Assembly: GCA_023428905.1 (NCBI GenBank) | Contig: JAEYWP010000030.1 | Location: 381,121-445,120, forward strand | From: Verrucomicrobiota bacterium | GTDB lineage: Bacteria; Verrucomicrobiota; Verrucomicrobiia; Opitutales; Opitutaceae | DNA length: 64,000 bases | Direction: 5' to 3' | In this document: positions 52,786 through 61,594 of the stretch, piece by piece | Layout: every line of letters begins with the position of its first letter | Numbering within the stretch: the stretch's first letter is position 1 | Position numbers and translations under genes: made by a program | The notes under the pieces: model-generated | Told to the model about the DNA's origin: nothing | Seen by the model: only the letters and a program-made list of their open reading frames with translations | Databases searched by the model: none

Positions 52786-55314
52786 ATGGAACCGATGAAC
52801 AACTTCACCCCGCGAGCCCAGCAGGTTTTGGCGCTCGCTCGCAAGGAGGCCGATCGCTTCCACCACAATTACGTCGGCACCGAGCACATCCTGCTTGGCT
52901 TGATCAAGCTCGGCCAAGGCGTGGCGGTGAGCGTTCTCCAAAAGATGGGGCTCGACCTCGAAACCGTTCGCGCCGCCGTCGAAAAGCAGGTGGGCACCGG
53001 TCAGGAGACCAAGACCACCGGCAGCATCCCGTACACGCCCCGCGTGAAGAAGGTGCTCGCCCTCGCCGGCAAGGAGGCGAAGGCCCTCAACCATTCGTAT
53101 GTCGGCACCGAACACATCCTCCTGGGCCTTCTCCGTGAAGGCGAGGGCGTGGCGGCGCGTGTCCTGAAGTCGCTCGACATCGACATCGAACGCACCCGCA
53201 ACGAAATCCTCCGCGAACTCGATCCGCAGTTTTCGGGCGGGGAGAGCGGCGCCGGTGGCGAAGAAGCGGCCGCAGGCACCCCGCAGCGCCCGGGCGCCCC
53301 CGAGGACAAGAAGGAGGTTAAGACGCCTGCCCTGAAGGCTTTCGGTCGTGACCTGACCGAGCTCGCCCGCAAGGGGGAACTCGACCCGGTGGTGGGCCGC
53401 AAGAACGAGATCCGCCGCGTCATCCAGATCCTCTGCCGGCGCACCAAGAACAACCCGGTACTGATCGGTGAGGCCGGCGTGGGCAAGACCGCCATCGTCG
53501 AAGGTCTCGCCCAGGAAATCGCCAACGGCATCGTGCCGGAGATCCTCTTCGACAAGAAGGTGATCACCCTCGATCTCGCCCTCATGGTCGCCGGCACCAA
53601 GTACCGCGGCCAGTTCGAGGAGCGCATCAAGGCCGTGATGGACGAGATCAAACGCGCCAAGAACATCATCCTCTTCATCGACGAGCTGCACACCATCGTG
53701 GGCGCCGGCGCCGCCGAGGGTGCGATGGACGCGTCGAACATCTTCAAGCCCGCGCTCTCCCGCGGTGAACTGCAGTGCGTCGGTGCGACCACCCTCAACG
53801 AGTACCGCAAGTACATCGAGAAGGACTCCGCCCTCGATCGTCGCTTTCAGTCCGTCAAGGTCGAGGCCCCCTCGGTCGACGACACCGTCCAGATCCTCAA
53901 GGGGATCCGGATCAAGTACGAGGATCACCACAAGGCCATCTTCACCGACAAGTCCCTCGAGGCCGCGGCGAAGCTCTCCGACCGTTACATCACGGGACGC
54001 TTCCTGCCGGACAAGGCCATCGATGTGATGGACGAGGCCGGCTCGCGCGCCCGTATCGCCTCCCTTAACCGCCCGCCCGAAATCGAGGACCTCACCAAGG
54101 AAATCGAGCAGGTCTGCGCTCAGAAGGAAGAGGCCATTGCCAAGCAGCACTTCGAAGAGGCGGCCAAGTTCCGCGACAAGGAAAAGCAGCTCCGCGCCAA
54201 GCAGGATGCCGCGACCGAAACGTGGAAGAAGGCCCGCGAGGAAAAGCGCGTCCAGATCGACGAGGACCTCATGATGCAGGTCGTGGCCGACTGGACCGGC
54301 ATCCCGCTCACCCGGATGGAGAAGAAGGAAAGCGAGAAGCTTCTCTCCCTCGAGACCGACCTCCAGAAGATCGTGGTGGGCCAGGAAGTGGCGACCATCG
54401 CCATCGCCCGCGCCCTCCGCCGCTCCCGCGCGGACCTGAAGGATCCGCGCCGTCCGATCGGCTCGTTCCTCTTTGTCGGCCCCACCGGTGTGGGCAAGAC
54501 CGAGCTAGCCAAGCAGCTGGCGGCGAACATGTTCGGGTCCCAGGACGCGATCATCCAGATCGACATGTCCGAATACATGGAGAAGTTCGCCGTCTCCCGC
54601 CTGATCGGCTCGCCTCCGGGCTACGTCGGTTACGAGGAGGGTGGCCAGCTGACGGAAGCGGTGCGCCGGCGTCCCTATTCGGTGGTCCTCTTCGACGAAA
54701 TCGAGAAGGCACACCCGGACGTGATCCAGCTGCTCCTCCAGATCCTGGAGGATGGCCGCCTGACGGACTCGCTCGGTCGCACCGTCGATTTCCGAAACAC
54801 CATCATCATCATGACCTCGAACGTCGGTGCGCAGCTCCTGCAGCGCCAGACCTCGATGGGCTTCAGCGCCGCGACCTCCGGTTTCGGCGACATGGAGAAG
54901 ATGCGCGAAAAGGTGCTCGAGGAATCCAAGCGCGTGTTCAAGCCCGAGTTCCTGAACCGCATCAGCGAGATCGTCTTCTTCCGTCCGCTCTCCAAGGAGG
55001 ACCTGATCAAGATCGTCGACATCGAAGTCGCGAAGTTTGGCAAGCGGCTGCTCGAGCGGAAAATCACCCTCGAGTTTACGCCGGAAGCCAAGCTTCTCCT
55101 CATCGAGAAGGGCTATGATGAAAAGTATGGCGCGCGCCCGCTGCGCCGTGCCGTCGAACACTACCTCGAAGACCCGCTTGCCGAGGCGATCCTTCGCGGT
55201 GATGTGAAGGACAACGAGCCCGTCCTGGTGGTCCGAAACGGCGAGAAGCTGGAGTTCAAGCAGCAGGAACCCAGCAAGCCGTCCGCGGACACGGGCGTTA
55301 CACCGACGCCCTGA
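52786..55314 (+). CDS. clpC: ATP-dependent Clp protease ATPase subunit ClpC
   Basis: 842 residues. It has the N-terminal double Clp repeat (FTPRAQQVLALARKEADRFH, with YVGTEHILLGLI and its second copy near 100), AAA+ module 1 with GEAGVGKTAIVEGL, a middle UVR-type coiled segment (EEAIAKQHFEEAAKFRDKEK), and AAA+ module 2 with GPTGVGKTELAKQL, then the C-terminal D2-small domain. ClpC unfolds proteins for ClpP, and the mcsAB locus just upstream supplies arginine-phosphate marking. Either the ATG at 52786 or the one at 52795 could be the start. A strong terminator follows. Confidence 0.97.
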   Translation: MEPMNNFTPRAQQVLALARKEADRFHHNYVGTEHILLGLIKLGQGVAVSVLQKMGLDLETVRAAVEKQVGTGQETKTTGSIPYTPRVKKVLALAGKEAKALNHSYVGTEHILLGLLREGEGVAARVLKSLDIDIERTRNEILRELDPQFSGGESGAGGEEAAAGTPQRPGAPEDKKEVKTPALKAFGRDLTELARKGELDPVVGRKNEIRRVIQILCRRTKNNPVLIGEAGVGKTAIVEGLAQEIANGIVPEILFDKKVITLDLALMVAGTKYRGQFEERIKAVMDEIKRAKNIILFIDELHTIVGAGAAEGAMDASNIFKPALSRGELQCVGATTLNEYRKYIEKDSALDRRFQSVKVEAPSVDDTVQILKGIRIKYEDHHKAIFTDKSLEAAAKLSDRYITGRFLPDKAIDVMDEAGSRARIASLNRPPEIEDLTKEIEQVCAQKEEAIAKQHFEEAAKFRDKEKQLRAKQDAATETWKKAREEKRVQIDEDLMMQVVADWTGIPLTRMEKKESEKLLSLETDLQKIVVGQEVATIAIARALRRSRADLKDPRRPIGSFLFVGPTGVGKTELAKQLAANMFGSQDAIIQIDMSEYMEKFAVSRLIGSPPGYVGYEEGGQLTEAVRRRPYSVVLFDEIEKAHPDVIQLLLQILEDGRLTDSLGRTVDFRNTIIIMTSNVGAQLLQRQTSMGFSAATSGFGDMEKMREKVLEESKRVFKPEFLNRISEIVFFRPLSKEDLIKIVDIEVAKFGKRLLERKITLEFTPEAKLLLIEKGYDEKYGARPLRRAVEHYLEDPLAEAILRGDVKDNEPVLVVRNGEKLEFKQQEPSKPSADTGVTPTP

Positions 55315-55345
55315 CGCGGGGCATTATCCTCTGGCAACAAAAGAA

Positions 55346-55377
55346 GCGGCGGGCCGTTGGCGGCCCGCCGCTTTTGC
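55346..55377 (+). terminator. Intrinsic terminator after clpC
   Basis: A GC-rich stem, GCGGCGGGCC and GGCCCGCCGC around a short loop, preceded by AAAAGAA and followed by TTTTGCT on the plus strand. It ends the mcsA-mcsB-clpC transcript and probably also serves the convergent outer-membrane gene. Confidence 0.85.
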
Positions 55378-55415
55378 TATGTTCGTTACACCCGGACGCA
55401 GTCCGGACGCATCAG

Positions 55416-55976
55416 CTAGAAGTTGAAACCGATGCCGACGGTGCCCAGCAGCTGACCGTCGTCGAAGGTGTCCTCGACGTCCTCGGCATCGTCAAAGAGC
55501 CAGGCGTATTCGACCATGGCGAAGATGAAGGTCTTGGGTTTGACGTAGAACTTCGCACCCGCCTCAAGGCCGGCCGCCCAGGTGTCCTTCACCGTGTCGC
55601 CGTAGATGCCGCCGATGTTGGCGCCGACGAAGGGGCGGATGTTCCCGCGAGAGAGGATGTGCTTGTCAATCGCGACGCGGGTCGAGCCGTTCCAGGAGGT
55701 GCCGCCTGCGTTGGGGTTGACATAGGTGACGGACTGGCGGAGGGAAACCGACAGCGTATCGGACAGGTACATACCATAGGATCCGTTGATGCCGCCGGCG
55801 GAATCGTCGAAGTCGGTGTTGCTGGCGGCGGACCCGCCGAGGGTCAGCTCGCGGTCGCCCGCCCGGGGGCCCCACTCCTCGCGGGGCGGGGCGGTGTCGA
55901 TCGCGGGGTCCTGGGCCCAGAGGGTGGCGCAGGCGGTGGTGAGCAGTCCGAGGGATGCCAGTTTGGTCAGTTTCAT
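55416..55976 (-). CDS. Outer-membrane beta-barrel protein
   Basis: 186 residues. A signal peptide (MKLTKLASLGLLTTACATLWA) is followed by alternating polar/hydrophobic strands with aromatic ends (SYGMYLSDTLSVSLRQSVTY, FVGANIGGIYGDTVK, FVMVEY-like FAMVEYAWLFDD) and the terminal phenylalanine of porin-like barrels (GTVGIGFNF). This fits a small eight-stranded OmpA/OmpW-like outer-membrane protein of unknown ligand. The ATG at 55976 starts the signal peptide. The 263 bp upstream to the next gene hold no other gene. Confidence 0.83.
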   Translation of the reverse strand: MKLTKLASLGLLTTACATLWAQDPAIDTAPPREEWGPRAGDRELTLGGSAASNTDFDDSAGGINGSYGMYLSDTLSVSLRQSVTYVNPNAGGTSWNGSTRVAIDKHILSRGNIRPFVGANIGGIYGDTVKDTWAAGLEAGAKFYVKPKTFIFAMVEYAWLFDDAEDVEDTFDDGQLLGTVGIGFNF

Positions 55977-56239
55977 CGTGTGTAGTGGTTGTTTGGTTTC
56001 GCCGCTGGAGGGCGTTGTTGCACCATTTGAATACAGCACGATCCAGCAAGAGGATACAGGGTGCGGGGCGGAGGAGCGAAGGGTGGGGAAGCCGACCGGG
56101 TGGGCGGTGGGGGCGGGGGTTATCGGCGATCGCCCCAGGCAAGGATGGTGCGGCTCGCCCACGAATCCGCACTGCCGCTGCCCGCGGCAGATTGCCTGTC
56201 ACCAGTCTGTGGTGACGGCTTCCGCTCCCGCGAGCCCGG

Positions 56240-56980
56240 TCAACGCGCCGGCGGCGCAGGGGCAAAGGTATAGTCGATCGTGCCCCGCGGCAGGCGTCCG
56301 CTGAGGCGGAGGAGCGCACCGTCGGCCTGGTCAAAGACGAACGTCATGTCGACCGGCCGACCCTCCCCGTTCGTCGTGTCCGGCAGGTAGCGGTAGAGGT
56401 AGCGGGCCTGGGAGCCCTCGTCGCTCCGGTCGGTGGGCAGGCCGAGGATCTGTTCGATCGCCTCGCGGCGCGGCGGGATGAACCCTGGCGCCGGCTGGGG
56501 CGCGACGGTGGTAACTTCGGCCCGGCGGCTGCGGCGATCAACCCGTGCGCTTGCAGTGGAGCGGAGGAGCTGGGCGAAAAGCTCCTTGGGGAAGAATTCA
56601 AACGAACGTTCAGCGATGTGGACCGACGTCACCCGGTCGTCCGCCAGCTCTGCGAAGAGCTCAACGTCGTACTCCACCGGTTCCACCACGCCGGGCGGGG
56701 GCTGTTTCAGCCAGCGGACCCGCCACCGCGTGGCCGCTCTTCCCGTCGTCGTGATGCGGGTCGGCGCGACCCCCAGCCAGCGCAGGTCGGAGGACTGGAT
56801 CAGGGGGTGGTGGCATTGGATCCGGACGCCGTCGGCCAGATCCAGGGTGAAGTTCCGGTCGAAGTCCGCGAGCTGGTTCCTGAGCGCCAGCAGCCGCAGG
56901 TACACGCACCCGCCCGACAGGGCGGCGACCGCGAGGAGCAGGATAACCACCCAATGGATACGCCCTCGCTGCGGTGCCAC
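56240..56980 (-). CDS. Lipoprotein of unknown function
   Basis: 246 residues. It begins with a hydrophobic segment ending in LSGGCVYLRLLALRN, where LSGGC fits a lipobox, so it is probably a lipoprotein, or else a single-pass anchored protein. The rest is mixed alpha/beta with basic stretches and no motif I recognise. The start is taken as the GTG at 56980 because no in-frame ATG precedes the hydrophobic segment. It ends the run of envelope genes before the barrel protein and starts 6 bp after the GlsB/YeaQ-type gene. Confidence 0.72.
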   Translation of the reverse strand: MAPQRGRIHWVVILLLAVAALSGGCVYLRLLALRNQLADFDRNFTLDLADGVRIQCHHPLIQSSDLRWLGVAPTRITTTGRAATRWRVRWLKQPPPGVVEPVEYDVELFAELADDRVTSVHIAERSFEFFPKELFAQLLRSTASARVDRRSRRAEVTTVAPQPAPGFIPPRREAIEQILGLPTDRSDEGSQARYLYRYLPDTTNGEGRPVDMTFVFDQADGALLRLSGRLPRGTIDYTFAPAPPAR

Positions 56981-56986
56981 GGCGCG

Positions 56987-57235
56987 CTAGCGTTTGATGA
57001 AACCCAGGAGGTAGACGAAGACCAGCGCGCCCAGCACGGCAAAGATCAGCTGGCCGACCAGGTTGGACGCGTGGATACCGACGAGACCGAAGGCGAAACG
57101 GCCGAGAAACGCGCCCGCCACGCCGACAATGACATTGCCGACCGGGCCGAAGCCCCGCCGTTTGATGATCAGGCCGCTGATCCAGCCGGCGAGGGCCCCC
57201 ACGATGAGGAGAGTGAGGAACGCCTCGATCGACAT
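56987..57235 (-). CDS. GlsB/YeaQ/YmgE family membrane protein
   Basis: 82 residues with three hydrophobic segments and the family's glycine-rich pattern (IVGALAGWISGLIIKRRGFG, NVIVGVAGAFLGRFAFGLVG, QLIFAVLGALVFVYLLGF). Such small transglycosylase-associated-like proteins sit in the inner membrane and are often stress-induced; the molecular role is unclear. It is in a tight same-strand cluster: 16 bp from the upstream exported protein and 6 bp from the downstream lipoprotein. Confidence 0.88.
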   Translation of the reverse strand: MSIEAFLTLLIVGALAGWISGLIIKRRGFGPVGNVIVGVAGAFLGRFAFGLVGIHASNLVGQLIFAVLGALVFVYLLGFIKR

Positions 57236-57251
57236 GGCAGGGACGCCGTTG

Positions 57252-57977
57252 TCAGGGTTTGCGGGCGTCCGCGGCGGGCGCGGGCTGGGCGGCAGACGTC
57301 TCCGCTGCCGCAGGCGTGGGGAAGCTCATCTTACCGAGCAGGTCGAGCAACCGGCTGCGGAGCAGGTCATCCTCCTCGGCGGGGGTCTTGTCCCAGGTGG
57401 TGCGATCGAGGACGCGCTCCGCGAGTTCGATGCTGAGAATGAAGACGTGCTCGTTTTTGACGAAGACGAGATTACCGCGTTTGGCTACCGGTGGCTCCTC
57501 GCCCGTGGCGAGGATGATGCGGTCGGAAAACATGGATCCGCCCGGGAGAAGATTGAAGGCGAGCAGGGCCCCGCCATGCACACTGGGAAGGTATTTGGCG
57601 GTTTCCGCCTGGCTGCCCGGGTAACGCTGGGCGAAGTCGAGTTGGACGAAGTTGGTGAAAAACCACGCCAGGTAATCGCGCCGGCCGCGGGTCTCGTTTT
57701 CCCAGCGCTGGGTCGCATCCATCGCAAAGCAGGCGATGCTGGCATGTACGCTCAGCCCGTCCTGGAAGGTGACGACGTTATCCGTATCGAGCAGGGTACC
57801 GCCCAGTTCCGGAATGACCGGAATCTCAACGGAGTAGGCGCCGGTGGGCGAAACGTACCTTTTCCCCTCCACGCGCCCTGCGAGAGCCAGGGGTTCGGCG
57901 GTGGCTTGTGCGAGCACGGGGACCGCGGGGGTCGCGGCGAAGGCCAGGAGAAGGGTAGCTAGCGAGCGGGAAATCAT
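57252..57977 (-). CDS. Exported protein of unknown function
   Basis: 241 residues. A signal peptide (MISRSLATLLLAFAATPAVPVLAQA) is cleaved near residue 24. The mature part has a beta-rich opening (GKRYVSPTGAYSVEIPVIPE), a helical middle (RRDYLAWFFTNFVQLDFAQR) and an Ala/Pro-rich tail. The opening recalls exported proteins that fold over a bound hydrophobic or ester-like ligand, but there is no motif to name. It is the first gene of the small envelope cluster, 40 bp after rsmA on the same strand. Confidence 0.75.
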   Translation of the reverse strand: MISRSLATLLLAFAATPAVPVLAQATAEPLALAGRVEGKRYVSPTGAYSVEIPVIPELGGTLLDTDNVVTFQDGLSVHASIACFAMDATQRWENETRGRRDYLAWFFTNFVQLDFAQRYPGSQAETAKYLPSVHGGALLAFNLLPGGSMFSDRIILATGEEPPVAKRGNLVFVKNEHVFILSIELAERVLDRTTWDKTPAEEDDLLRSRLLDLLGKMSFPTPAAAETSAAQPAPAADARKP

Positions 57978-58017
57978 GGGAGGGAAGAGGATGTGACTAC
58001 CGTGCCGCGCGGGAGTT

Positions 58018-58848
58018 TCAAGCCGGACTCAGCTGGGTCCACAGGTAAACAGGAATGTCTTCCGGGCGGCTCTTGGCACCCAAGCCCTTTGCCTCCAGCT
58101 GCGGGACCCAGGTGTCGACCGCGGCCGGGTGGCGTTCGCGGAGCAAGGCTCCGATCTGCTTCCGGCGCTGTTGGAAGCAGCCGCGGATGAGCTGCTTGGC
58201 TTTCTCGGTGAAAACGAAAGGTGAGGGCTTTCGGACGAGATGCAGGAGGTAGGACTCGATGTCCGGCCGTGGGTGGAAACAAGCGGCAGCCACCTTATGA
58301 CCGGGCGCGACATCATACGCCGCTTGCAGGAAAATCGAGATGGCGCTGAAAAGTTTCGTGCCCGGAGAGGCCGTGTAGCGTTGGGCGGCCTCCTGCTGGA
58401 GCATCAACACGAGGCGCTCGGGCAACGGGCCGCCGAGGATGGCATCCATCCAGGGCGTGGAAATGGCGTAGGGTAGGTTGGCGACGACCTTAAACCCGTG
58501 TTCCGCCAGGGCGGCAGGCAGGCCCGCGGTGGGTAGCTCCACGCCGTCGCCCTCGACCAGATGGAAGCGGTCTGGATACAGCGGGACCAAGGTGCTCTCG
58601 AGATGGCGGAACAGGGTGGCGTCCCGCTCCACCGCCCAAAGCTCCGCTCCTGCCTCCAACAGGGCGGTGCTGAGGGTTCCGAGACCGGGCCCCACTTCAA
58701 CGACCCGGTCGGCGGGCGCGATTTGGGCGAGTTCGAGCGATTTCCGGACGATGTTGCCGTCGACGAGGAAGTTCTGCCCCAAGAAGCGCTTGGGATGATG
58801 GCCCAGCCGGGCGAGCGCGTCGCGTGTTTCCGATGGGGTGAGGGGCAT
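58018..58848 (-). CDS. rsmA: 16S rRNA dimethyladenosine transferase (KsgA)
   Basis: 276 residues. AdoMet-binding motif I is GQNFLVDGNIVRKSLELAQI with VVEVGPGLGTLSTALL, followed by the active-site motif NLPYAISTPWMDAIL. A C-terminal helical domain follows. It dimethylates two adjacent adenosines at the 3' end of 16S rRNA. The ATG at 58848 gives MPLTPSETRDALARLGHHPK. It is 23 bp after trpC on the same strand, so the pair is probably co-transcribed. Confidence 0.96.
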   Translation of the reverse strand: MPLTPSETRDALARLGHHPKRFLGQNFLVDGNIVRKSLELAQIAPADRVVEVGPGLGTLSTALLEAGAELWAVERDATLFRHLESTLVPLYPDRFHLVEGDGVELPTAGLPAALAEHGFKVVANLPYAISTPWMDAILGGPLPERLVLMLQQEAAQRYTASPGTKLFSAISIFLQAAYDVAPGHKVAAACFHPRPDIESYLLHLVRKPSPFVFTEKAKQLIRGCFQQRRKQIGALLRERHPAAVDTWVPQLEAKGLGAKSRPEDIPVYLWTQLSPA

Positions 58849-58871
58849 GGTTGGCGAAAAAGCGCGGCCGG

Positions 58872-59669
58872 TCAGGCGCGGAAGGCGCGGATGAGGGCAG
58901 TCGGATCCGGCGCCTTCATCAGGGCCTCGCCCACCAGCACAGCGCGGGCACCGGCGGCGCGAACGCGCCGGGCGTCGTCGCCCGTGAAGATGCCGCTTTC
59001 GCTCACCGCCACGACGTCCTTGGGGAAGCGCGGGATCAGCCGTTCACTGAGACCGAGATCGGTCTTGAAGATGGCGAGGTCGCGGTTGTTGACCCCGATG
59101 ATGCGGGCACCGTGGCGGACAGCCCGGTCGACCTCGGCTTCTGTGTGGATTTCGAAAAGCGCATCGAGGCCTGCCGCTTGCGCAGCGCCGTGCAGAACGC
59201 GGATTTCTTCATCGGTCAGCGCGCGTACGATGATCAGGATGGCCGAGGCCCCCGACTCACGCGCTTCCGCCACTTGCAGCGGGTGAACCATGAAATCCTT
59301 GCGCAGGCAGGGAATTTGGGGCGGTCGGTTGCGCAGTAGGTCGGTGACCGTGCGCAGGTCTTCCAGCGTGCCGCCAAAAAACTTCGTATCCGTCAGGACG
59401 GACAAGGCGCTGGCACCGGCAGTCTGGTAGCGAAGCGCCTGGTCCGTTGCAGCGATGTCCTCACGGATCGCACCGGCGGAGGGCGAGCGTCGCTTGATCT
59501 CGGCAATGACCGCGAGTTGCCCGTCCGGGCGTGCCAGCGCTTCCCGGAAGGAGGGCGGGCGCGGGAGCGAGGCGTCGAGGCGCGCGAGGTCTGTTTCCGT
59601 GACGACGCGCAACCTCGGGGCAATCTCCTGCCGCTTCCAGGCCATGATCTCGGTCAGTTTGTCCGACAT
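58872..59669 (-). CDS. trpC: Indole-3-glycerol-phosphate synthase
   Basis: 265 residues, TIM barrel. Signatures are VIAEIKRRSPSAGAIRED (catalytic Lys), ALSVLTDTKFFGGTLEDL, PCLRKDFMVHPLQV, LDALFEIHTEAEVDRAV, GVNNRDLAIFKTDL and VAVSESGIFTGDD. It makes indole-3-glycerol phosphate for tryptophan. It is a stand-alone trpC, with no trpD, trpF or trpA/B in the window. The start is the ATG at 59669, MSDKLTEIMAWKRQEI. It is divergent from mazG. Confidence 0.96.
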   Translation of the reverse strand: MSDKLTEIMAWKRQEIAPRLRVVTETDLARLDASLPRPPSFREALARPDGQLAVIAEIKRRSPSAGAIREDIAATDQALRYQTAGASALSVLTDTKFFGGTLEDLRTVTDLLRNRPPQIPCLRKDFMVHPLQVAEARESGASAILIIVRALTDEEIRVLHGAAQAAGLDALFEIHTEAEVDRAVRHGARIIGVNNRDLAIFKTDLGLSERLIPRFPKDVVAVSESGIFTGDDARRVRAAGARAVLVGEALMKAPDPTALIRAFRA

Positions 59670-59807
59670 GACTCAGCATTCGCGCAAAGAGCCGGCCGTG
59701 CGGCAAGAGCGGTTTTTCTGGTGGGTGGCGGGCGCGTCAAGGACGCGACATGTCCCGGCAACTTCGCGCTTCCAACCGCCCCGGGCGGGGCGTCATTGTT
59801 TTTCGCC

Positions 59808-60473
59808 ATGAGTGCCCTCCAGGAACTGCGGAAAACGATCGCGCGACTGCGCGCCCCGGGCGGCTGTCCCTGGGATCAGGAGCAGACCCACGCCTCGCTG
59901 ACGCGCTGCCTTATCGACGAGTGCAGCGAGCTGCTGGACACCATCGACCGGCTCGACATGCCGCACATGCGCGAGGAGCTCGGCGACGTGCTGATACAGG
60001 TGATCTTTCATGCTCAATTGGCGGAGGAGGCCGGGCATTTCGACCTGGAGGATGTGGCGCGCGAGGTGAATGAGAAACTGGTCCGCCGGCACCCGCACGT
60101 GTTTGGTGATTCCAGTCGCCTGCAAACCTCCGATCAGGTGCTGGTCCAGTGGGATGCGATCAAGGCGCAGGAGAAGGCGGCCAGGCCGGCCGCGGCGTCC
60201 GTTTTCAAGGAGCTGCCACCACGCCTGCCCGCACTGATGTTTGCCGAGGCAGTATGGAAGCAGATTGAGAAAAAGCACCTTCCCGCGGATGCGGTGGTGG
60301 ATGTTGCGGCCATCCGTGCGGTGGGGGCCGAGTTGGACGAGCGTGAGCTGGGACGCCGCTTGTTCGAGCTGGCGGCGGCGGCGCGTGCCAAGGGATTGGA
60401 TCCAGAAGGCGCGCTTCGTCTGGAAACGAGCCGGGTGATGGCCGATGTCGAACAGCGTGCCGCCCGCAGTTGA
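59808..60473 (+). CDS. mazG: Nucleoside triphosphate pyrophosphohydrolase MazG
   Basis: 221 residues. It has RLRAPGGCPWDQEQTHASL, then ECSELLDTIDR and MREELGDVLIQVIFHA (EExxE...ExxD metal-binding helices), RRHPHVFGD and VLVQWDAIKAQEK. It hydrolyses NTPs or dNTPs to monophosphates. It is somewhat shorter than the two-domain E. coli enzyme (263) but complete in the catalytic part; the second domain is less clear. The ATG at 59808 gives MSALQELRKTIARLR. Its last 29 bases overlap the xerC start. Confidence 0.93.
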   Translation: MSALQELRKTIARLRAPGGCPWDQEQTHASLTRCLIDECSELLDTIDRLDMPHMREELGDVLIQVIFHAQLAEEAGHFDLEDVAREVNEKLVRRHPHVFGDSSRLQTSDQVLVQWDAIKAQEKAARPAAASVFKELPPRLPALMFAEAVWKQIEKKHLPADAVVDVAAIRAVGAELDERELGRRLFELAAAARAKGLDPEGALRLETSRVMADVEQRAARS

Positions 60474-61392
60474 GCCGCTTCCCGAGGACGTGGTGGCGGA
60501 GTGGCTCACCCCCTTCCTGTCCTACCTGGCGGAGGAGCGCCGTTATTCGCAGTATACGGTTCGCAACTACCGGCAGGCGTTTGAGGACTTTTGGCGCTGG
60601 ATGACCTCCAGCGGTTTTGGCACTGATCCCGATGCCCTCACTCCGCGTGACCTCCGCGATTTTGTGATCGAGGCGCAGCGCCGCTTCGACCGACGTACGC
60701 TCCATAATCACGTATCCGGGCTGCGGGCTTTCCACCGTTTCTGGCTGATGCGCGGCAAGGTCTCACGCAATCCGTGGATCGGGGTGCCGCTGCCGAAACT
60801 CGAGAAGCGCCTCCCGAAGTTCCTGACCGAGGAGCAGATGAAACGCCTGCTCGAGGGGCCGTCCCGCTTGCTCGAAAACGAGGCGGTCGACGCGTTCACT
60901 GCCTGCCGGGACCGCCTGGTGATGGAGCTGCTTTACGGCGGGGGCCTGCGTGTGAGCGAGGTGGTGGGGCTGAACCACGGCGATATCGATCTGTCCAGCG
61001 GCGTTGCGCGCGTGCTCGGCAAAGGCCGCAAGGAGCGGCTTTGTCCCCTCGGAAAAGTGGCCGTGGCGGTCCTCAAGAAGTTCAACGCCGACTTCGCCCG
61101 GCACACCGGCCGCGGCGACCCTGTGGTGGTCACGGTCGGGCACGAACGTTTGCCCGTGCGGCAGGTGCAGCTGCTCCTCAAGCGATACCTTGCCCTGGCG
61201 GACCTTCCACTTGATCTCACCCCGCACAAGATTCGCCACTCCTACGCCACCCACCTGCTGAATGCGGGTGCCGACCTGCGACTCGTGCAGGAGCTCCTGG
61301 GTCATGCCAGTCTGAATACCACCCAGGTCTACACCCACGTCAGCGTGGCGCGCCTGCAGGAGATCTACCGCAAGGCCCACCCCCGCGCCTGA
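60445..61392 (+). CDS. xerC: Tyrosine recombinase XerC/XerD
   Basis: 315 residues. It has an N-terminal SAM-like core-binding domain (FLSYLAEERRYSQYTVRNYR) and a catalytic domain with the active residues Arg in GGLRVSEVVGL, Lys in the GKGRKERL beta-hairpin, HKIRHSYATHLL, GHASLNTTQVYTHV (His and nucleophile Tyr) and the tail. These make a chromosome-dimer resolvase of the XerC/XerD type. The xerC name is given by family rather than proven specificity, since XerD is similar. It overlaps mazG, and the repeat block follows it. Confidence 0.9.
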   Translation: MSNSVPPAVEPLPEDVVAEWLTPFLSYLAEERRYSQYTVRNYRQAFEDFWRWMTSSGFGTDPDALTPRDLRDFVIEAQRRFDRRTLHNHVSGLRAFHRFWLMRGKVSRNPWIGVPLPKLEKRLPKFLTEEQMKRLLEGPSRLLENEAVDAFTACRDRLVMELLYGGGLRVSEVVGLNHGDIDLSSGVARVLGKGRKERLCPLGKVAVAVLKKFNADFARHTGRGDPVVVTVGHERLPVRQVQLLLKRYLALADLPLDLTPHKIRHSYATHLLNAGADLRLVQELLGHASLNTTQVYTHVSVARLQEIYRKAHPRA

Positions 61393-61394
61393 TC

Positions 61395-61590
61395 TCTACG
61401 ATTGTTAACCACGAATGGACACGAGCGGACACGAACTAGAAGAGGGCGGATGGGATTCGTGCTGATGCGAGTCCATTCGTGGTTGAGGGTATCCGGATCT
61501 TAACCACGGATAAACTCGGATGGACACGGATGAGGAGGGGGATTGGATCCGTGTGAATCCGTGTCCATCCGCGGTCAAAAAAGGATCGTG
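61395..61590. repeat. Two adjacent inverted-repeat units of the CCACGGATG family
   Basis: Unit 1 has exact 14-bp arms, AACCACGAATGGAC at 61407-61420 and its complement at 61471-61484. Unit 2 has longer imperfect arms of reiterated CACGGAT words at about 61503-61533 and 61546-61576. Both share vocabulary with 4840-5156. Unit 2 ends just before the convergent ABC ATPase stop and is followed by AAAAAAGG, so on either strand it could end transcription of xerC or the ATPase gene. No gene is seen here. Confidence 0.82.
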
Positions 61591-61594
61591 GTGA

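Noticed and set aside
51595..54150. An 851-codon open frame on the minus strand opposite mcsB and clpC
   Set aside because: It spans the end of one real gene and most of the next and has no motif; long antisense frames are common in this GC-rich DNA.
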